Notes: generated from the sequence alone by a model not told the origin. A stretch of 13,450 nt of DNA from CAYXFZ01 sp964464385 (GCA_964464385.1 CAYXFZ010000071.1:1-13450); one strand, 5' to 3'; shown: positions 1 to 7,508, numbered from the stretch's first letter. Translations and numbers: made by a program.

Positions 1-1274
1 TCCAAACGACCCACCAAGAGTTCCATGGCCTCCAACGGGCGCATGCGGGAAAGCCGGCCGCGCAGCATGTTGACCTTTTGCATGGCAGACCGACTCCGCA
101 GTTTTTCTTCTTTGCGCGTCCCACTGCGCTCCACCGAAATGGCAGGAAAAATGCGGCGGTCTGCCAGGCGGCGGTCCAAGACGATCTCCATATTGCCGGT
201 GCCCTTAAACTCTTCGAAAATGACTTGATCCATGCGGGAGCCCGTTTCCACCAAGGTGGTCCCCACCATGGTGAGGGACCCGGCGCGTTCCGTGTTTCGC
301 GCAGCGCCGAAGAAGTTTTTGGGTTTGGCCATCGTGCGAGAGTCAATGCCGCCGGACATGATTTTTCCTTTGCCCCCGATGACATGGTTATGCGCACGCG
401 CCAAGCGAGTAATCGAATCCAGCAACAAAACCACGTCTTTGCCGGCCTCCACCAAGCGTTCGCAGCGGTATTGGGCCATTTCTGCCAGGCGCACGTGGTT
501 TTCCGGAGTGTCGTCCAAGGTCGAAACAAAGACCTCGCCATTTTGCACCTCGCGCTTCCAGTAGGTGGCCTCTTCGGGGCGCTCGTCAATGAGAAGAACG
601 ATAAGGCGCACCTCGGGAAATTCGGATTCGATGGCACGCGCCATCTGCTGCATCAGCATGGTCTTTCCCGACCGGGGCGGAGCTACCAAAAGGGCGCGTT
701 GGCCGCGGCCCAAAGGGGCGAGCAAATCCATGATCCGCATGGAAAGTTGCCCCTCCTGAGGATAAGTGCCCATCTCGTAGTGGAAATCGGGATCAATGAC
801 CGTGAGCTTGCGAAAATCAGGGCGTCGCTTGTGCTCATGCAGTTCCATGCCGTCTACGGACTGGATAAAACCGACTTGCGGCGGCCCGCCTCCGGTGCGC
901 GCCTTGGCGACGATTTCGCACCCGCGCTTCAGGTGAAAACGCCGCACCAACTGAGTTGGCAATTTGGGATCATCAGGCTTGGGTTCGAGATTTCGTTTCG
1001 GATCCCGCAGAAAACCAGAGTGGTCCTTGTTGATTTCCAAAATGCCGCGCACCTCGATTTCCTTTGCCTCAGGAGCGGGCTTTGCAGCTTTGCTCTTGGA
1101 TGGGGCAACCCTGCCAGCTTTGCCCTGGGAGGGGCTCGACTTGGAGGCTTTCGCAGCTTGGGACACAGCGCTGTCCCCTTCAGCAGTTTGCACTGCTGAG
1201 GAAGGCTTGCGGCGCCGGCGACGACGACGTGTCGCGGCAGACTTGGGAGAATCCTGTCTCTTTTCTTCAGACAT
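1..1274 (-). CDS. rho: Transcription termination factor Rho (3' end cut by window edge)
   Basis: Hexameric RNA-dependent ATPase/translocase that ends transcription at Rho-dependent sites. 424 codons are visible, starting at the ATG at 1274; the frame runs off the window edge, and by comparison with E. coli Rho only about 20 residues are missing. Residues 1-70 are a low-complexity Ala/Ser/Lys segment with seven consecutive Arg (16-22), in the place where most Rho proteins have a helical-bundle domain. Residues 75-145 form the cold-shock-like RNA-binding domain (GILEINKDHSGFLRD). The ATPase core has Walker A APPRSGKT (198-205), the catalytic-Glu motif DERPEE (230-235), Walker B VVLLLDS (D286), the RNA-binding loops near 296-311 (GKGK), the FFGAARN motif and the EEFKGTGNME and RSGTRKEE motifs. 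All key residues look intact. A tRNA-Pro gene lies upstream on the same strand, and no intrinsic terminator separates them. Family assignment is certain. Confidence 0.97.
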   Translation of the reverse strand, partial: MSEEKRQDSPKSAATRRRRRRRKPSSAVQTAEGDSAVSQAAKASKSSPSQGKAGRVAPSKSKAAKPAPEAKEIEVRGILEINKDHSGFLRDPKRNLEPKPDDPKLPTQLVRRFHLKRGCEIVAKARTGGGPPQVGFIQSVDGMELHEHKRRPDFRKLTVIDPDFHYEMGTYPQEGQLSMRIMDLLAPLGRGQRALLVAPPRSGKTMLMQQMARAIESEFPEVRLIVLLIDERPEEATYWKREVQNGEVFVSTLDDTPENHVRLAEMAQYRCERLVEAGKDVVLLLDSITRLARAHNHVIGGKGKIMSGGIDSRTMAKPKNFFGAARNTERAGSLTMVGTTLVETGSRMDQVIFEEFKGTGNMEIVLDRRLADRRIFPAISVERSGTRKEEKLRSRSAMQKVNMLRGRLSRMRPLEAMELLVGRL

Positions 1275-1279
1275 CGGGA

Positions 1280-1297
1280 GAACCCAAAAAGGGGCTC
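1280..1297 (-). promoter_or_regulatory. Hairpin in the rho leader, just before the start codon
   Basis: On the minus strand GAGCCC and GGGTTC (one G.U pair) flank a T-rich 6-nt loop. The hairpin ends 5 nt before the rho ATG, so in the mRNA it would cover the ribosome landing region. The T run is in the loop, not after the stem, so this is not an intrinsic terminator. A regulatory role is inference; Rho is autoregulated in other bacteria. Confidence 0.35.
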
Positions 1298-1344
1298 GAC
1301 AAGAATGGCTGGGATCCGGGTAGACGGCATCAGCCTAAAAGCAC

Positions 1345-1423
<79 letters not shown>

Positions 1424-1431
1424 TGGCGGGC

Positions 1432-1460
1432 ATTGTCGGAACGACGATGACCAGCGTCAA
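1432..1460 (-). promoter_or_regulatory. Sigma70-type promoter for tRNA-Pro and probably rho
   Basis: On the minus strand TTGACG (1460-1455, 5/6 match to -35) and GACAAT (1437-1432, 4/6 match to -10) are separated by exactly 17 bp. Transcription would start a few bases before the mature tRNA-Pro 5' end at 1421. It lies in the gap after the VWA gene's stop codon. Confidence 0.7.
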
Positions 1461-1500
1461 GTGTAACCTCATCCGCCGAAATCGCCAAGAGGAGGCGCCT

Positions 1501-3051
1501 CTACTTGCCCAAATCGCTGAATTCCCCACCATTTTGGCGGGCCAGGCGGATCATGAAGGATTTCCGAAACTCACCGATGGCAATGGCATGGATCACCACG
1601 CCGCGGAAGCGGTTCAACTCGGTGACGGCATCCAAAATATCGTCCGTGTCCGTCAATTGCCCGGTGCTAGGAATACCGTCGGTCAGCAGGAAAATCGTAT
1701 CCACGCCAGCACCGAGAGCTTCCGTTCCTTTCGAGGGCGTGGTGGCACGTGGCGTCGCGGCCTCTTCCGGCTTGACCCCCAGAGCCGCGCAAAGGGCGCC
1801 GAAGGTGTTGGTGCGCCCCGCCTCGAGGGCTGCTGCTCCCCCCAGGCCCGCCGAGGCCAACTCGGCCGAGCGTGCCCCACCCAGAGGCTCGAGGTCATTC
1901 AAAAAGGCCAAAGCACTGCGGCGATTGAGCGAATTGGATTGCGCTAACTTTTTACGCCAAGGAAAAATTTCCGAAGCAAATGCCAAAATGTTGAACTTCA
2001 CTTCGGGGCCGAGGACCTGCACCGCCTTGCGCACTTCCTCGCGCACGATTTCAATTTTTTCGAAGCGAGTAAAACCGAGTTTGCGAAAATGCTCGCGATC
2101 GATCACGAATTCTTCCATCGAGCCAGAAATGTCAATCACGAAGATCAAGGATCGGCTCGGCGTCGGCACACCAGCGAAAGTCGTCTCGGCATTCTTGGTG
2201 CGGTAATCCACATCCTCGGCCTCGCGCAAGGCCATTCGCTTGGCCACATCTTCGTCGCTGGGCATGGACCAAGTGGCGGCGGCACGATCCCACCAGCCGC
2301 GCCAACGGGAGGCCGAATCGTCATACTCCATGTCCGTGATGGCTCGGAGTGCGGGATAGGCGTTTTGCATCAGGCGCCCACCTTCTTCCAACAAGCGAAT
2401 GAGTTCGGGCACAGTTCCAGCAAGCCGCACCTCTTGCGCTGCGCGGCAGGCCGTAGCCACCACGGACATGTCCTCATCAGCCAAGGCCGTGACCACAAAG
2501 AGTTCGATCTCGGCCCGACGGCCATTTCCAAATAGGCGCAGGGAATCCACGGCGGCCACTCGCACCGGCACTTCCTTATCGCGAGTGGCCAACTCTCCGA
2601 GGAGTGGAATGGCGAGGGAATCCTGCAGGCGGCCTGCCGTCCAAGCGGCCCAGAGTCGAGCATCCGATTTCTTGTGTTCGAGGTGTTCGCGCACCGCTTC
2701 CTTGGCCTCGGGCCAGGGCCCTTCCCCCGCCGCCCGCAGCAAGGCCGGAAGGGCCTCCTTCGGCTTGCCCTTGGTCAGGGGCAGGAGCAAAGGTGCGCGC
2801 GCTTCTGCCGAGGGCAAATCCGCCAAGACCTGCCGCGCGGCTTGGACCACCAGAGGATCCTTGTCGCGCAAAACGGGCAGGAGTACCTCTGCAACCTCAG
2901 CTTCATCAATCCCGCGCAGGGCCTGGATGTACTCGACCCGCTCCCAAGTTTCTTTGGTGCGTCGAAAGTACTTGCGAAAATCCTGAACGACCTCTTCCTG
3001 AGGAACCAGGAGTGGGGTCGCGGAAAGCGAAAGGAGGCAAAGACCCAGCAT
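1501..3051 (-). CDS. HEAT-repeat protein with C-terminal von Willebrand factor A domain, putatively secreted
   Basis: With the ATG at 3051 the protein has 516 residues. It opens with a hydrophobic segment (LGLCLLSLSATPLLV) that looks like a signal peptide, though its n-region has no positive charge. About residues 20-235 contain helical HEAT-like repeats with recurrent patterns such as LLPVLRDKDPLVVQAARQVL and IPLLGELATRDKEVPVRVAA. A linker with WRGWWDRA leads to the VWA domain. The MIDAS metal site is complete: DISGS (D307, S309, S311), Thr414 in RTNTF and TDG (T457/D458). GTG (3057, 3138) and TTG (3060) are alternative in-frame starts; 3138 would overlap the divergent gene. None has a clear Shine-Dalgarno motif. 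HEAT+VWA proteins are common in Planctomycetota, with unknown roles. Probably an exported, metal-dependent protein-binding scaffold; no partner is indicated by the neighbours. Confidence 0.85.
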   Translation of the reverse strand: MLGLCLLSLSATPLLVPQEEVVQDFRKYFRRTKETWERVEYIQALRGIDEAEVAEVLLPVLRDKDPLVVQAARQVLADLPSAEARAPLLLPLTKGKPKEALPALLRAAGEGPWPEAKEAVREHLEHKKSDARLWAAWTAGRLQDSLAIPLLGELATRDKEVPVRVAAVDSLRLFGNGRRAEIELFVVTALADEDMSVVATACRAAQEVRLAGTVPELIRLLEEGGRLMQNAYPALRAITDMEYDDSASRWRGWWDRAAATWSMPSDEDVAKRMALREAEDVDYRTKNAETTFAGVPTPSRSLIFVIDISGSMEEFVIDREHFRKLGFTRFEKIEIVREEVRKAVQVLGPEVKFNILAFASEIFPWRKKLAQSNSLNRRSALAFLNDLEPLGGARSAELASAGLGGAAALEAGRTNTFGALCAALGVKPEEAATPRATTPSKGTEALGAGVDTIFLLTDGIPSTGQLTDTDDILDAVTELNRFRGVVIHAIAIGEFRKSFMIRLARQNGGEFSDLGK

Positions 3052-3106
3052 TGGCACCAAGGATAACGGCGGGGAGTTTTGATTCGATTCATTGACTCGG
3101 GTTCGG

Positions 3107-3112
3107 TATAGA
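3107..3112 (+). promoter_or_regulatory. Possible -10 box (TATAGA) directly before the sugar operon
   Basis: TATAGA ends 6 nt before the ATG at 3119, in the 67-bp gap between divergent genes. No convincing -35 lies at 16-18 bp. If functional, transcription would begin at or next to the start codon, giving a leaderless mRNA. An AAGGA (3112-3116) overlaps it but is only 2 nt from the ATG. Confidence 0.3.
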
Positions 3113-3118
3113 AGGACG

Positions 3119-3979
3119 ATGGAATTAACCGTCTCCACCCACCTTTGGGTGCATCATGGTTTGGAAGCGGATGCCCTCGCTGCGTTTGAGGGCTGTGGTT
3201 TTTGCGGTTCCGAAGTCTGGCTGGCCGAACCGCATGTGCCCTGGCGAAACGAGCGGGCCTTGGGTGTCTTTCGACGCAAGTTGGAAGATGCGGGGATTCA
3301 GGCCGGCACCGTGCATTTGCCGTTTTACCCCTCGGTGCCCGCGTTGAAGGAGCATGGCCACAAATGGTCGGTTTTGGATGACGCAAGAAGCGACCGCCGA
3401 GACGCCATCGAGGGTGCCGCCGAGGGCCTCCGGGCGGCCGCAGCCCTGGGCGCGGATGCTGGCGTCTTGCATCTCGGCTGGCCGCACGATTCTTGGCAGG
3501 GCGATCAACCCCAATGGGCGCGTGAAGCGGTGGCGGAGTTGTTGCCCGTGGCTAGGGCCTGCGGCGTGCAATTGCTCTTGGAAAACATCATCTCCACCGG
3601 CACTCGTTGCGCCGAGTTGGTGAAACTCCTGGACGAAGTGGATTCCGCGGCCGAGGCCGGGATTTGTTTGGACTTGGGCCACGCCCATGTCTTGGGTGGA
3701 GTGGTCGAGGAGTTGGAGGCCGCCTTGCCGCGCTTGGCCCACTTGCACGTCCATGACAACGACGGCCAAGAAGACAGTCACTTGGCGCCGGGTCGAGGGA
3801 CCATTCCTTGGCGCGAGGTGCTCACTCGTTTACAAAGCATCGGTTATAGCGGGCGCGGCGCTTTGGAGTTGCGGGATTTCAGCAAGGGAAAGGACGCTCC
3901 TGGGGAACTTGTGCGGGCGGAAGTGAATGCCGCCTTGCATTTTCAAAAGCACTGGCAAGCCGAGGGATTGTTGCCGTGA
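3119..3979 (+). CDS. Sugar phosphate isomerase/epimerase-like TIM-barrel protein (AP endonuclease 2 family)
   Basis: A 286-residue protein of the xylose isomerase-like TIM-barrel superfamily, which uses a divalent metal to isomerise or epimerise sugars or, in some members, to cut DNA at abasic sites. The expected metal ligands are visible at the ends of successive strands: E155 (LLLENI), D185 with H188 (CLDLGHAH), H210/H212 and D213 (HLHVHDNDG) and E250 (ALEL). The H-x-H-x-H-D-N cluster followed by GRGTIPW is typical of this superfamily. The start MELTVSTHLW fits the first barrel strand. It is the first gene of a coupled operon: its TGA overlaps the ATG of the kinase by one base. The context of kinase and nucleotidyltransferase suggests a sugar substrate rather than DNA. 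The exact reaction cannot be told from the sequence. Confidence 0.85.
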   Translation: MELTVSTHLWVHHGLEADALAAFEGCGFCGSEVWLAEPHVPWRNERALGVFRRKLEDAGIQAGTVHLPFYPSVPALKEHGHKWSVLDDARSDRRDAIEGAAEGLRAAAALGADAGVLHLGWPHDSWQGDQPQWAREAVAELLPVARACGVQLLLENIISTGTRCAELVKLLDEVDSAAEAGICLDLGHAHVLGGVVEELEAALPRLAHLHVHDNDGQEDSHLAPGRGTIPWREVLTRLQSIGYSGRGALELRDFSKGKDAPGELVRAEVNAALHFQKHWQAEGLLP

Positions 3980-4893
3980 TGGGCACGACGCATCCTTTGT
4001 TGGCCTTGGATCCAGAATCCTTGCCCGCCCTCACTCCCGAAGCCAGTGCGCGGCGTTACTTCCGAGCTGGGGAGGGTTGGCTCTTGGTTTTGTCGGACGC
4101 TCCCCCGCCGCAAGCTTCGACCGATTGGCTCACCGGTTTGGAGGTGCAAGTCCCGGCATTGGGAGAATCCACTCAAATCCAAGACAACGGCCACGCTTGG
4201 CGTTACTTGGTGAAGGACTGCGGCGATGTGCACCTCGCCGATCGCCCGCATCTGAGCGCTTGGCAATCCTTACTGGAATCCTGCGAGCGTTGGATCTTTG
4301 CTCCCTTGCCCGAGGGCCACCCGCAAACCCGCTTTGCCTTAGATTCCGCCCTCTTTCGCCGCGAGTTGGAAATGTTCGCAAGTTTTTGGCGCCAAGATTT
4401 GCGCCAGCAATCCGTTTTCGCTCAGGACCAAGACCTCTGCCAACGTTTGGCCCAAGCCGCCGCCGCGGGCCCGCAGGGTACCCAACACCGCGACTTGCAC
4501 TCACGCAATGTTTTGCTGGACGAAGAAAACCAGCCCATCTTGCTGGATCATCAGGATCTCCGCCCCGGCCCTTTGTTTTACGACTTGGCCTCTTTGGCCA
4601 CGGATGCTTACGTGGATTTTCCGAAAGGAGTTCCGTCACTCTTGGAAGCCACCGCCCTGTCCTGGGGCAAGCGTTGCCTACTTTCTGCCGAGCAAACGCA
4701 GGAGTACCTTTGCCTCGGTGCCATGCAACGAGTCTTGAAGGCCCTCGGCACCTTTGGCCGATTGTTGGGTGAAGGACGCCGCGCTTGGCAAAGCGCCGAA
4801 ATCCGCGCCCGTGACCATGCCCTGGCTTTGACCTTGCAGGCACCCTCGGGTTGGGAGCGCGACTTTGCCCGCATTCGGGAGTGGTTGGCATGA
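3979..4893 (+). CDS. AmgK-like anomeric sugar kinase (aminoglycoside phosphotransferase fold)
   Basis: 304 residues with the aminoglycoside phosphotransferase/choline kinase fold. The C-lobe has the catalytic motif HRDLHSRN (H170-N177; D172 the catalytic base, N177 a metal ligand), then LLDHQDLRPGP (190-200; D190 the likely metal ligand of the DxD-type motif) and YDLASLATDAY. The DHQD..GP..YDLASL pattern is close to AmgK, which phosphorylates MurNAc/GlcNAc at C1 in the cell-wall recycling route of Pseudomonas. The N-lobe (20-110) is divergent. The start overlaps the previous stop (TGATG) and the stop overlaps the next start (ATGA), so translation is coupled. GTG at 3976 is an alternative start. 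AmgK and MurU partner genes are known as neighbours elsewhere, which supports sugar-1-kinase over antibiotic resistance. Substrate identity is inferred. Confidence 0.8.
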   Translation: MGTTHPLLALDPESLPALTPEASARRYFRAGEGWLLVLSDAPPPQASTDWLTGLEVQVPALGESTQIQDNGHAWRYLVKDCGDVHLADRPHLSAWQSLLESCERWIFAPLPEGHPQTRFALDSALFRRELEMFASFWRQDLRQQSVFAQDQDLCQRLAQAAAAGPQGTQHRDLHSRNVLLDEENQPILLDHQDLRPGPLFYDLASLATDAYVDFPKGVPSLLEATALSWGKRCLLSAEQTQEYLCLGAMQRVLKALGTFGRLLGEGRRAWQSAEIRARDHALALTLQAPSGWERDFARIREWLA

Positions 4894-5591
4894 GCACCGC
4901 TCTTGTTTTTGCGGCCGGCAAGGCCACGCGCTTGGAAGGACTGCGCGAGCAATACGCCAAGGCTTGCGTACCCGTCGGCGACACCACCCCCTTGCAACAC
5001 ATCTTGCCGTGCTTGCACCAAGCGGGCGTGACCCGTGCTTGGGTAAATTTGCACTGGCAAGCGGAGCAAGTGCGCGAGCATGCCCTGGCCGCGGCGCCGC
5101 CAGGATTGGAGTTGCACTTCTTGGAAGAACCCGACCTGCTCGGTACCGGAGGAACGCTGTTTCGAGTCTCGGAGGAAGACAAACTCCCTGACGTCGTGGT
5201 CAACGCCAAGTTGTTTACGGATTTTGACTACGCCAAACTTTTGGCCGCACCTGCCGGCACCGTGGTCCTGCATCCGGATTCCCCGATCGCCGAGTTCGGC
5301 GGTTTGCAATTCGAAAACGGTTGCATCACCGGCCTCTTGCCACGGGCCGAGGCCGATTGCGCCTCATCTCCCCAAGCCGCCGTCTTCACCGGCATCGCTC
5401 GCCCGCACCCTTCCTGGCTGGAGGGCCTCCGCAGCGCGCCGACTCCCTCTTGTTGGATCCGCCACGGTCTCCTCCCCGCCCTTGCCAGCGGCCACCCCAC
5501 CCGCGCCCTCCTCCACCCCGGCTGGTGGTGCGAAATCAGCACCCCGGAGCGAGTGCGCAGCGCGGAAAACCAATGGGGGCGTTATGCCTAA
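4890..5591 (+). CDS. MurU-like sugar-1-phosphate nucleotidyltransferase with altered metal site
   Basis: 233 residues, NTP-transferase (Rossmann-like) fold. The start at 4890 is chosen because it gives an ATGA overlap and begins directly at the nucleotide-binding strand. The protein aligns well with MurU (MurNAc-1-P uridylyltransferase): LLGTGGTLFRV, then VVNAKLFTDFDY (103-114), VFTGIARPHP and STPERV near the end. Several signature residues differ. The glycine-rich loop is FAAGKATRLEGL instead of LAAGxGxRMxPLT. The PKPL segment is AKAC, keeping K24. The metal-binding Asp in the NGD motif is Lys107, and the second metal residue, Asp before the GTPER motif, is Glu215. Catalysis by the usual two-metal mechanism is therefore doubtful. 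It is the last gene of the operon; its TAA ends 3 bp from the selB stop. Fold assignment is secure, activity is not. Confidence 0.8.
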   Translation: MSTALVFAAGKATRLEGLREQYAKACVPVGDTTPLQHILPCLHQAGVTRAWVNLHWQAEQVREHALAAAPPGLELHFLEEPDLLGTGGTLFRVSEEDKLPDVVVNAKLFTDFDYAKLLAAPAGTVVLHPDSPIAEFGGLQFENGCITGLLPRAEADCASSPQAAVFTGIARPHPSWLEGLRSAPTPSCWIRHGLLPALASGHPTRALLHPGWWCEISTPERVRSAENQWGRYA

Positions 5592-5594
5592 GTT

Positions 5595-7508
5595 CTAAGC
5601 CAACGGCGCATCCGCGCGGCGAAGGACCCGGTTGCCGCCGCGGCGTTCGGTAACACCAATGGAATCCAGGTATTCCAAGAGTGGCATGAGGAACTTGCGG
5701 GTGGTTTCAAATTGGTCGCGCAGAGCGGGGATGTTCATACCCTCGCCTTCCAGTTGGGCAACAACGGCGGAACGCAACTCCTCCACTACGGAGCGGGCAA
5801 AGGTCATGCCGCCGGGAATACGCACCACTTCATCTTGATCGGCCAGGAGTTCGGCAGCGCGGCGGGTGGCCTCGGTATCGGCACCATGGGCCTCGGCCGC
5901 CGCCTCCAAAGTCGGCGGGGATAATTTCCCCGCGGCGACGGCCTGAAGAATTTTTTCGGCTAGGTCTAGATCCGCCTCGGGAGCTTCGGCCTCGGCGATT
6001 TCCCATTCGGTGCCGCCGCGGCGACGCAGACCCGCTGCCGACAAGTCAGCATCGTCCAACTCGGCCAACTGTTGAGCCTTCTTCTTGCCCAAGCGATCCC
6101 GTAGAGCCGAAACCGGCAAGCGCAAGCGATGCGGATTGCGCTTGCGCCACCCGGCCACGGCCTCGGCCACGGCCTGGCCGAGTTCGCCCAAGTTGCCGAC
6201 CGAAGTCCAAGCGTTGCCGGACTCGCGCACCGAGCCCTGTTCGGCAGCGATTTGGAGGGCAGATGTGGTGGCATCCAAACGCCAACCCAAGAAGGCGGCC
6301 ACATCAAGGGCAGAAGCTCGGCCACCCAAAACCTCCAGGACGGCAGAGGGCAATCCTGCAGGATCTTGCAAGGCGGCGGCCAATTGCCGCAAACGATCGC
6401 GCTCCTTTTGATCCCGTTTGCGCAAGCGATGCTTGCCAAAGGCAAGCATCCGACCGGAGGCCAAGTTGCAGGCCGGCGAGGGGCGGCGCAGGATCAGCAA
6501 ATCACCGGGCGCGGCCGCCAAGGGCGTGGTCAAACGCAACTCGGCAATCTGCGGAGTTTCGGCATCTTGGGGAAGACCCAAAACAGCTTGCTCCGCAGCG
6601 GTGCCCAGCAACACCTGCACTTCCTGGCCATGTTCCAGGGGCGGGGCGCCGGGCAGAGGCTCCAAGGTCACGCGCAGGATGGTGTCGGCCTGCAAACTGC
6701 CGGGCGTGGCCAGGACCGCACCGCGCGGGCAATCGGCCACTTCCAATCCGGGCAGATTCAAAGCGGTGCGCAAACCCGGGCGGGCCTCTTCGGCGGCATG
6801 GCCATGCACCTGCACGCGCCGCACCCGACTGTGACCGCCACCGGGTTGAATTTCCACATCTGCGCCAGCGGCCAAGATCCCAGCCGAACAAACGCCCGTG
6901 GCAACCGTGCCCGCACCATGCAAAGCAAAGGAGCGTTGCACCGGCAGGCGAAAGGCCTCGGGGCCATCGCCAGGTACGGGAATGGATTCCACCAGCGTGC
7001 GCAAGGCAACGCGCAAGTCTTCCAGCCCTTCGCCCGAATGGGCGCTGAACTCCAGCACCGGGGCATTTTCCCAGGGCGTGCCGACCACCAAAGAGGCGAC
7101 ATCTTCTTGCACCAGGAGACGGGTGTCCTCGTCGGCCAAGTCCACCTTGGACAACACCACCAATCCGCGATCAATCCCGAGGAGCCGCAAAATCTCAAAG
7201 TGCTCGCGGGTTTGCGGCATAACGCCATCGTCACAGGCCACCACCAACAAAGCCGCGCCCATGCCCGCGGCTCCGGCCACCATTTTGCGCACCAAGCGCT
7301 CGTGGCCCGGCACATCCACGAAGCCGACTTCCAGACCATCTGGCCAGGACATTTGGGCATAGCCCAAGTCAATCGTGATGCCACGACGTTGCTCTTCCTC
7401 CCAGCGGTCGGGATGGTTGCCGGTCAAGGCCTCAATCAGGGCACTCTTCCCATGATCAATATGACCAGAGGTGCCAACGACAACGGGGACGGGACGGATC
7501 TCGCTCAT
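5595..7508 (-). CDS. selB: Selenocysteine-specific translation elongation factor SelB
   Basis: SelB delivers Sec-tRNA to UGA codons marked by a SECIS hairpin. The ATG at 7508 gives 637 residues (E. coli SelB has 614) and begins a few residues before the GTPase domain, as in known SelBs. GTPase motifs are G1 GHIDHGKS (15-22), G2 RGITIDLGYA (42-51), G3 DVPGHE (65-70) and G4 SKVD (120-123). Two beta-barrel domains follow (about 175-345), then the winged-helix repeats that bind SECIS RNA. The C-terminal one has the characteristic FETTRKFLMPLLEYLDSIG and RRGGNRVLR segments. An ATG at 7547 is a possible longer start. No selA, selC or selD is in the window. Convergent with the sugar operon and divergent, with overlapping start codons, from the radical SAM gene. 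Implies that the organism makes selenoproteins. Confidence 0.95.
   Translation of the reverse strand: MSEIRPVPVVVGTSGHIDHGKSALIEALTGNHPDRWEEEQRRGITIDLGYAQMSWPDGLEVGFVDVPGHERLVRKMVAGAAGMGAALLVVACDDGVMPQTREHFEILRLLGIDRGLVVLSKVDLADEDTRLLVQEDVASLVVGTPWENAPVLEFSAHSGEGLEDLRVALRTLVESIPVPGDGPEAFRLPVQRSFALHGAGTVATGVCSAGILAAGADVEIQPGGGHSRVRRVQVHGHAAEEARPGLRTALNLPGLEVADCPRGAVLATPGSLQADTILRVTLEPLPGAPPLEHGQEVQVLLGTAAEQAVLGLPQDAETPQIAELRLTTPLAAAPGDLLILRRPSPACNLASGRMLAFGKHRLRKRDQKERDRLRQLAAALQDPAGLPSAVLEVLGGRASALDVAAFLGWRLDATTSALQIAAEQGSVRESGNAWTSVGNLGELGQAVAEAVAGWRKRNPHRLRLPVSALRDRLGKKKAQQLAELDDADLSAAGLRRRGGTEWEIAEAEAPEADLDLAEKILQAVAAGKLSPPTLEAAAEAHGADTEATRRAAELLADQDEVVRIPGGMTFARSVVEELRSAVVAQLEGEGMNIPALRDQFETTRKFLMPLLEYLDSIGVTERRGGNRVLRRADAPLA
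6428..6450 (-). other. Perfect 10-bp inverted repeat inside selB coding sequence
   Basis: GATGCTTGCC, three bases, then GGCAAGCATC. In the selB mRNA this would be a stable hairpin with a UUU loop, coding for part of GRMLAFGKHRL. A second 9-bp inverted repeat lies at 6120-6128/6139-6147, and both share the 12-mer CGCAAGCGATGC (6121-6132 and 6421-6432). It may be a by-product of Arg/Leu/Lys codons; function unknown. Confidence 0.5.

Noticed and set aside
78..1199. Long plus-strand open frame opposite rho
   Set aside because: Antisense shadow of a GC-rich coding gene; the product is His/Gln/Gly-rich with no domain, and the opposite strand is unmistakably rho.
1286..1290. T-run near the rho leader hairpin as an intrinsic terminator for tRNA-Pro
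   Set aside because: The T-run lies in the loop, not after the stem, so it cannot act as a standard intrinsic terminator.
3052..3138. Upstream GTG start at 3138 for the HEAT/VWA protein
   Set aside because: It would overlap the divergent TIM-barrel gene's start and place 29 non-conserved residues before the signal-like segment; the ATG at 3051 is simpler, though not proven.
3979..4893. Aminoglycoside resistance gene
   Set aside because: The fold is shared, but the AmgK-like DHQD..GP..YDLASL segment and coupling to a MurU-like gene point to sugar-1-phosphorylation, not drug resistance.
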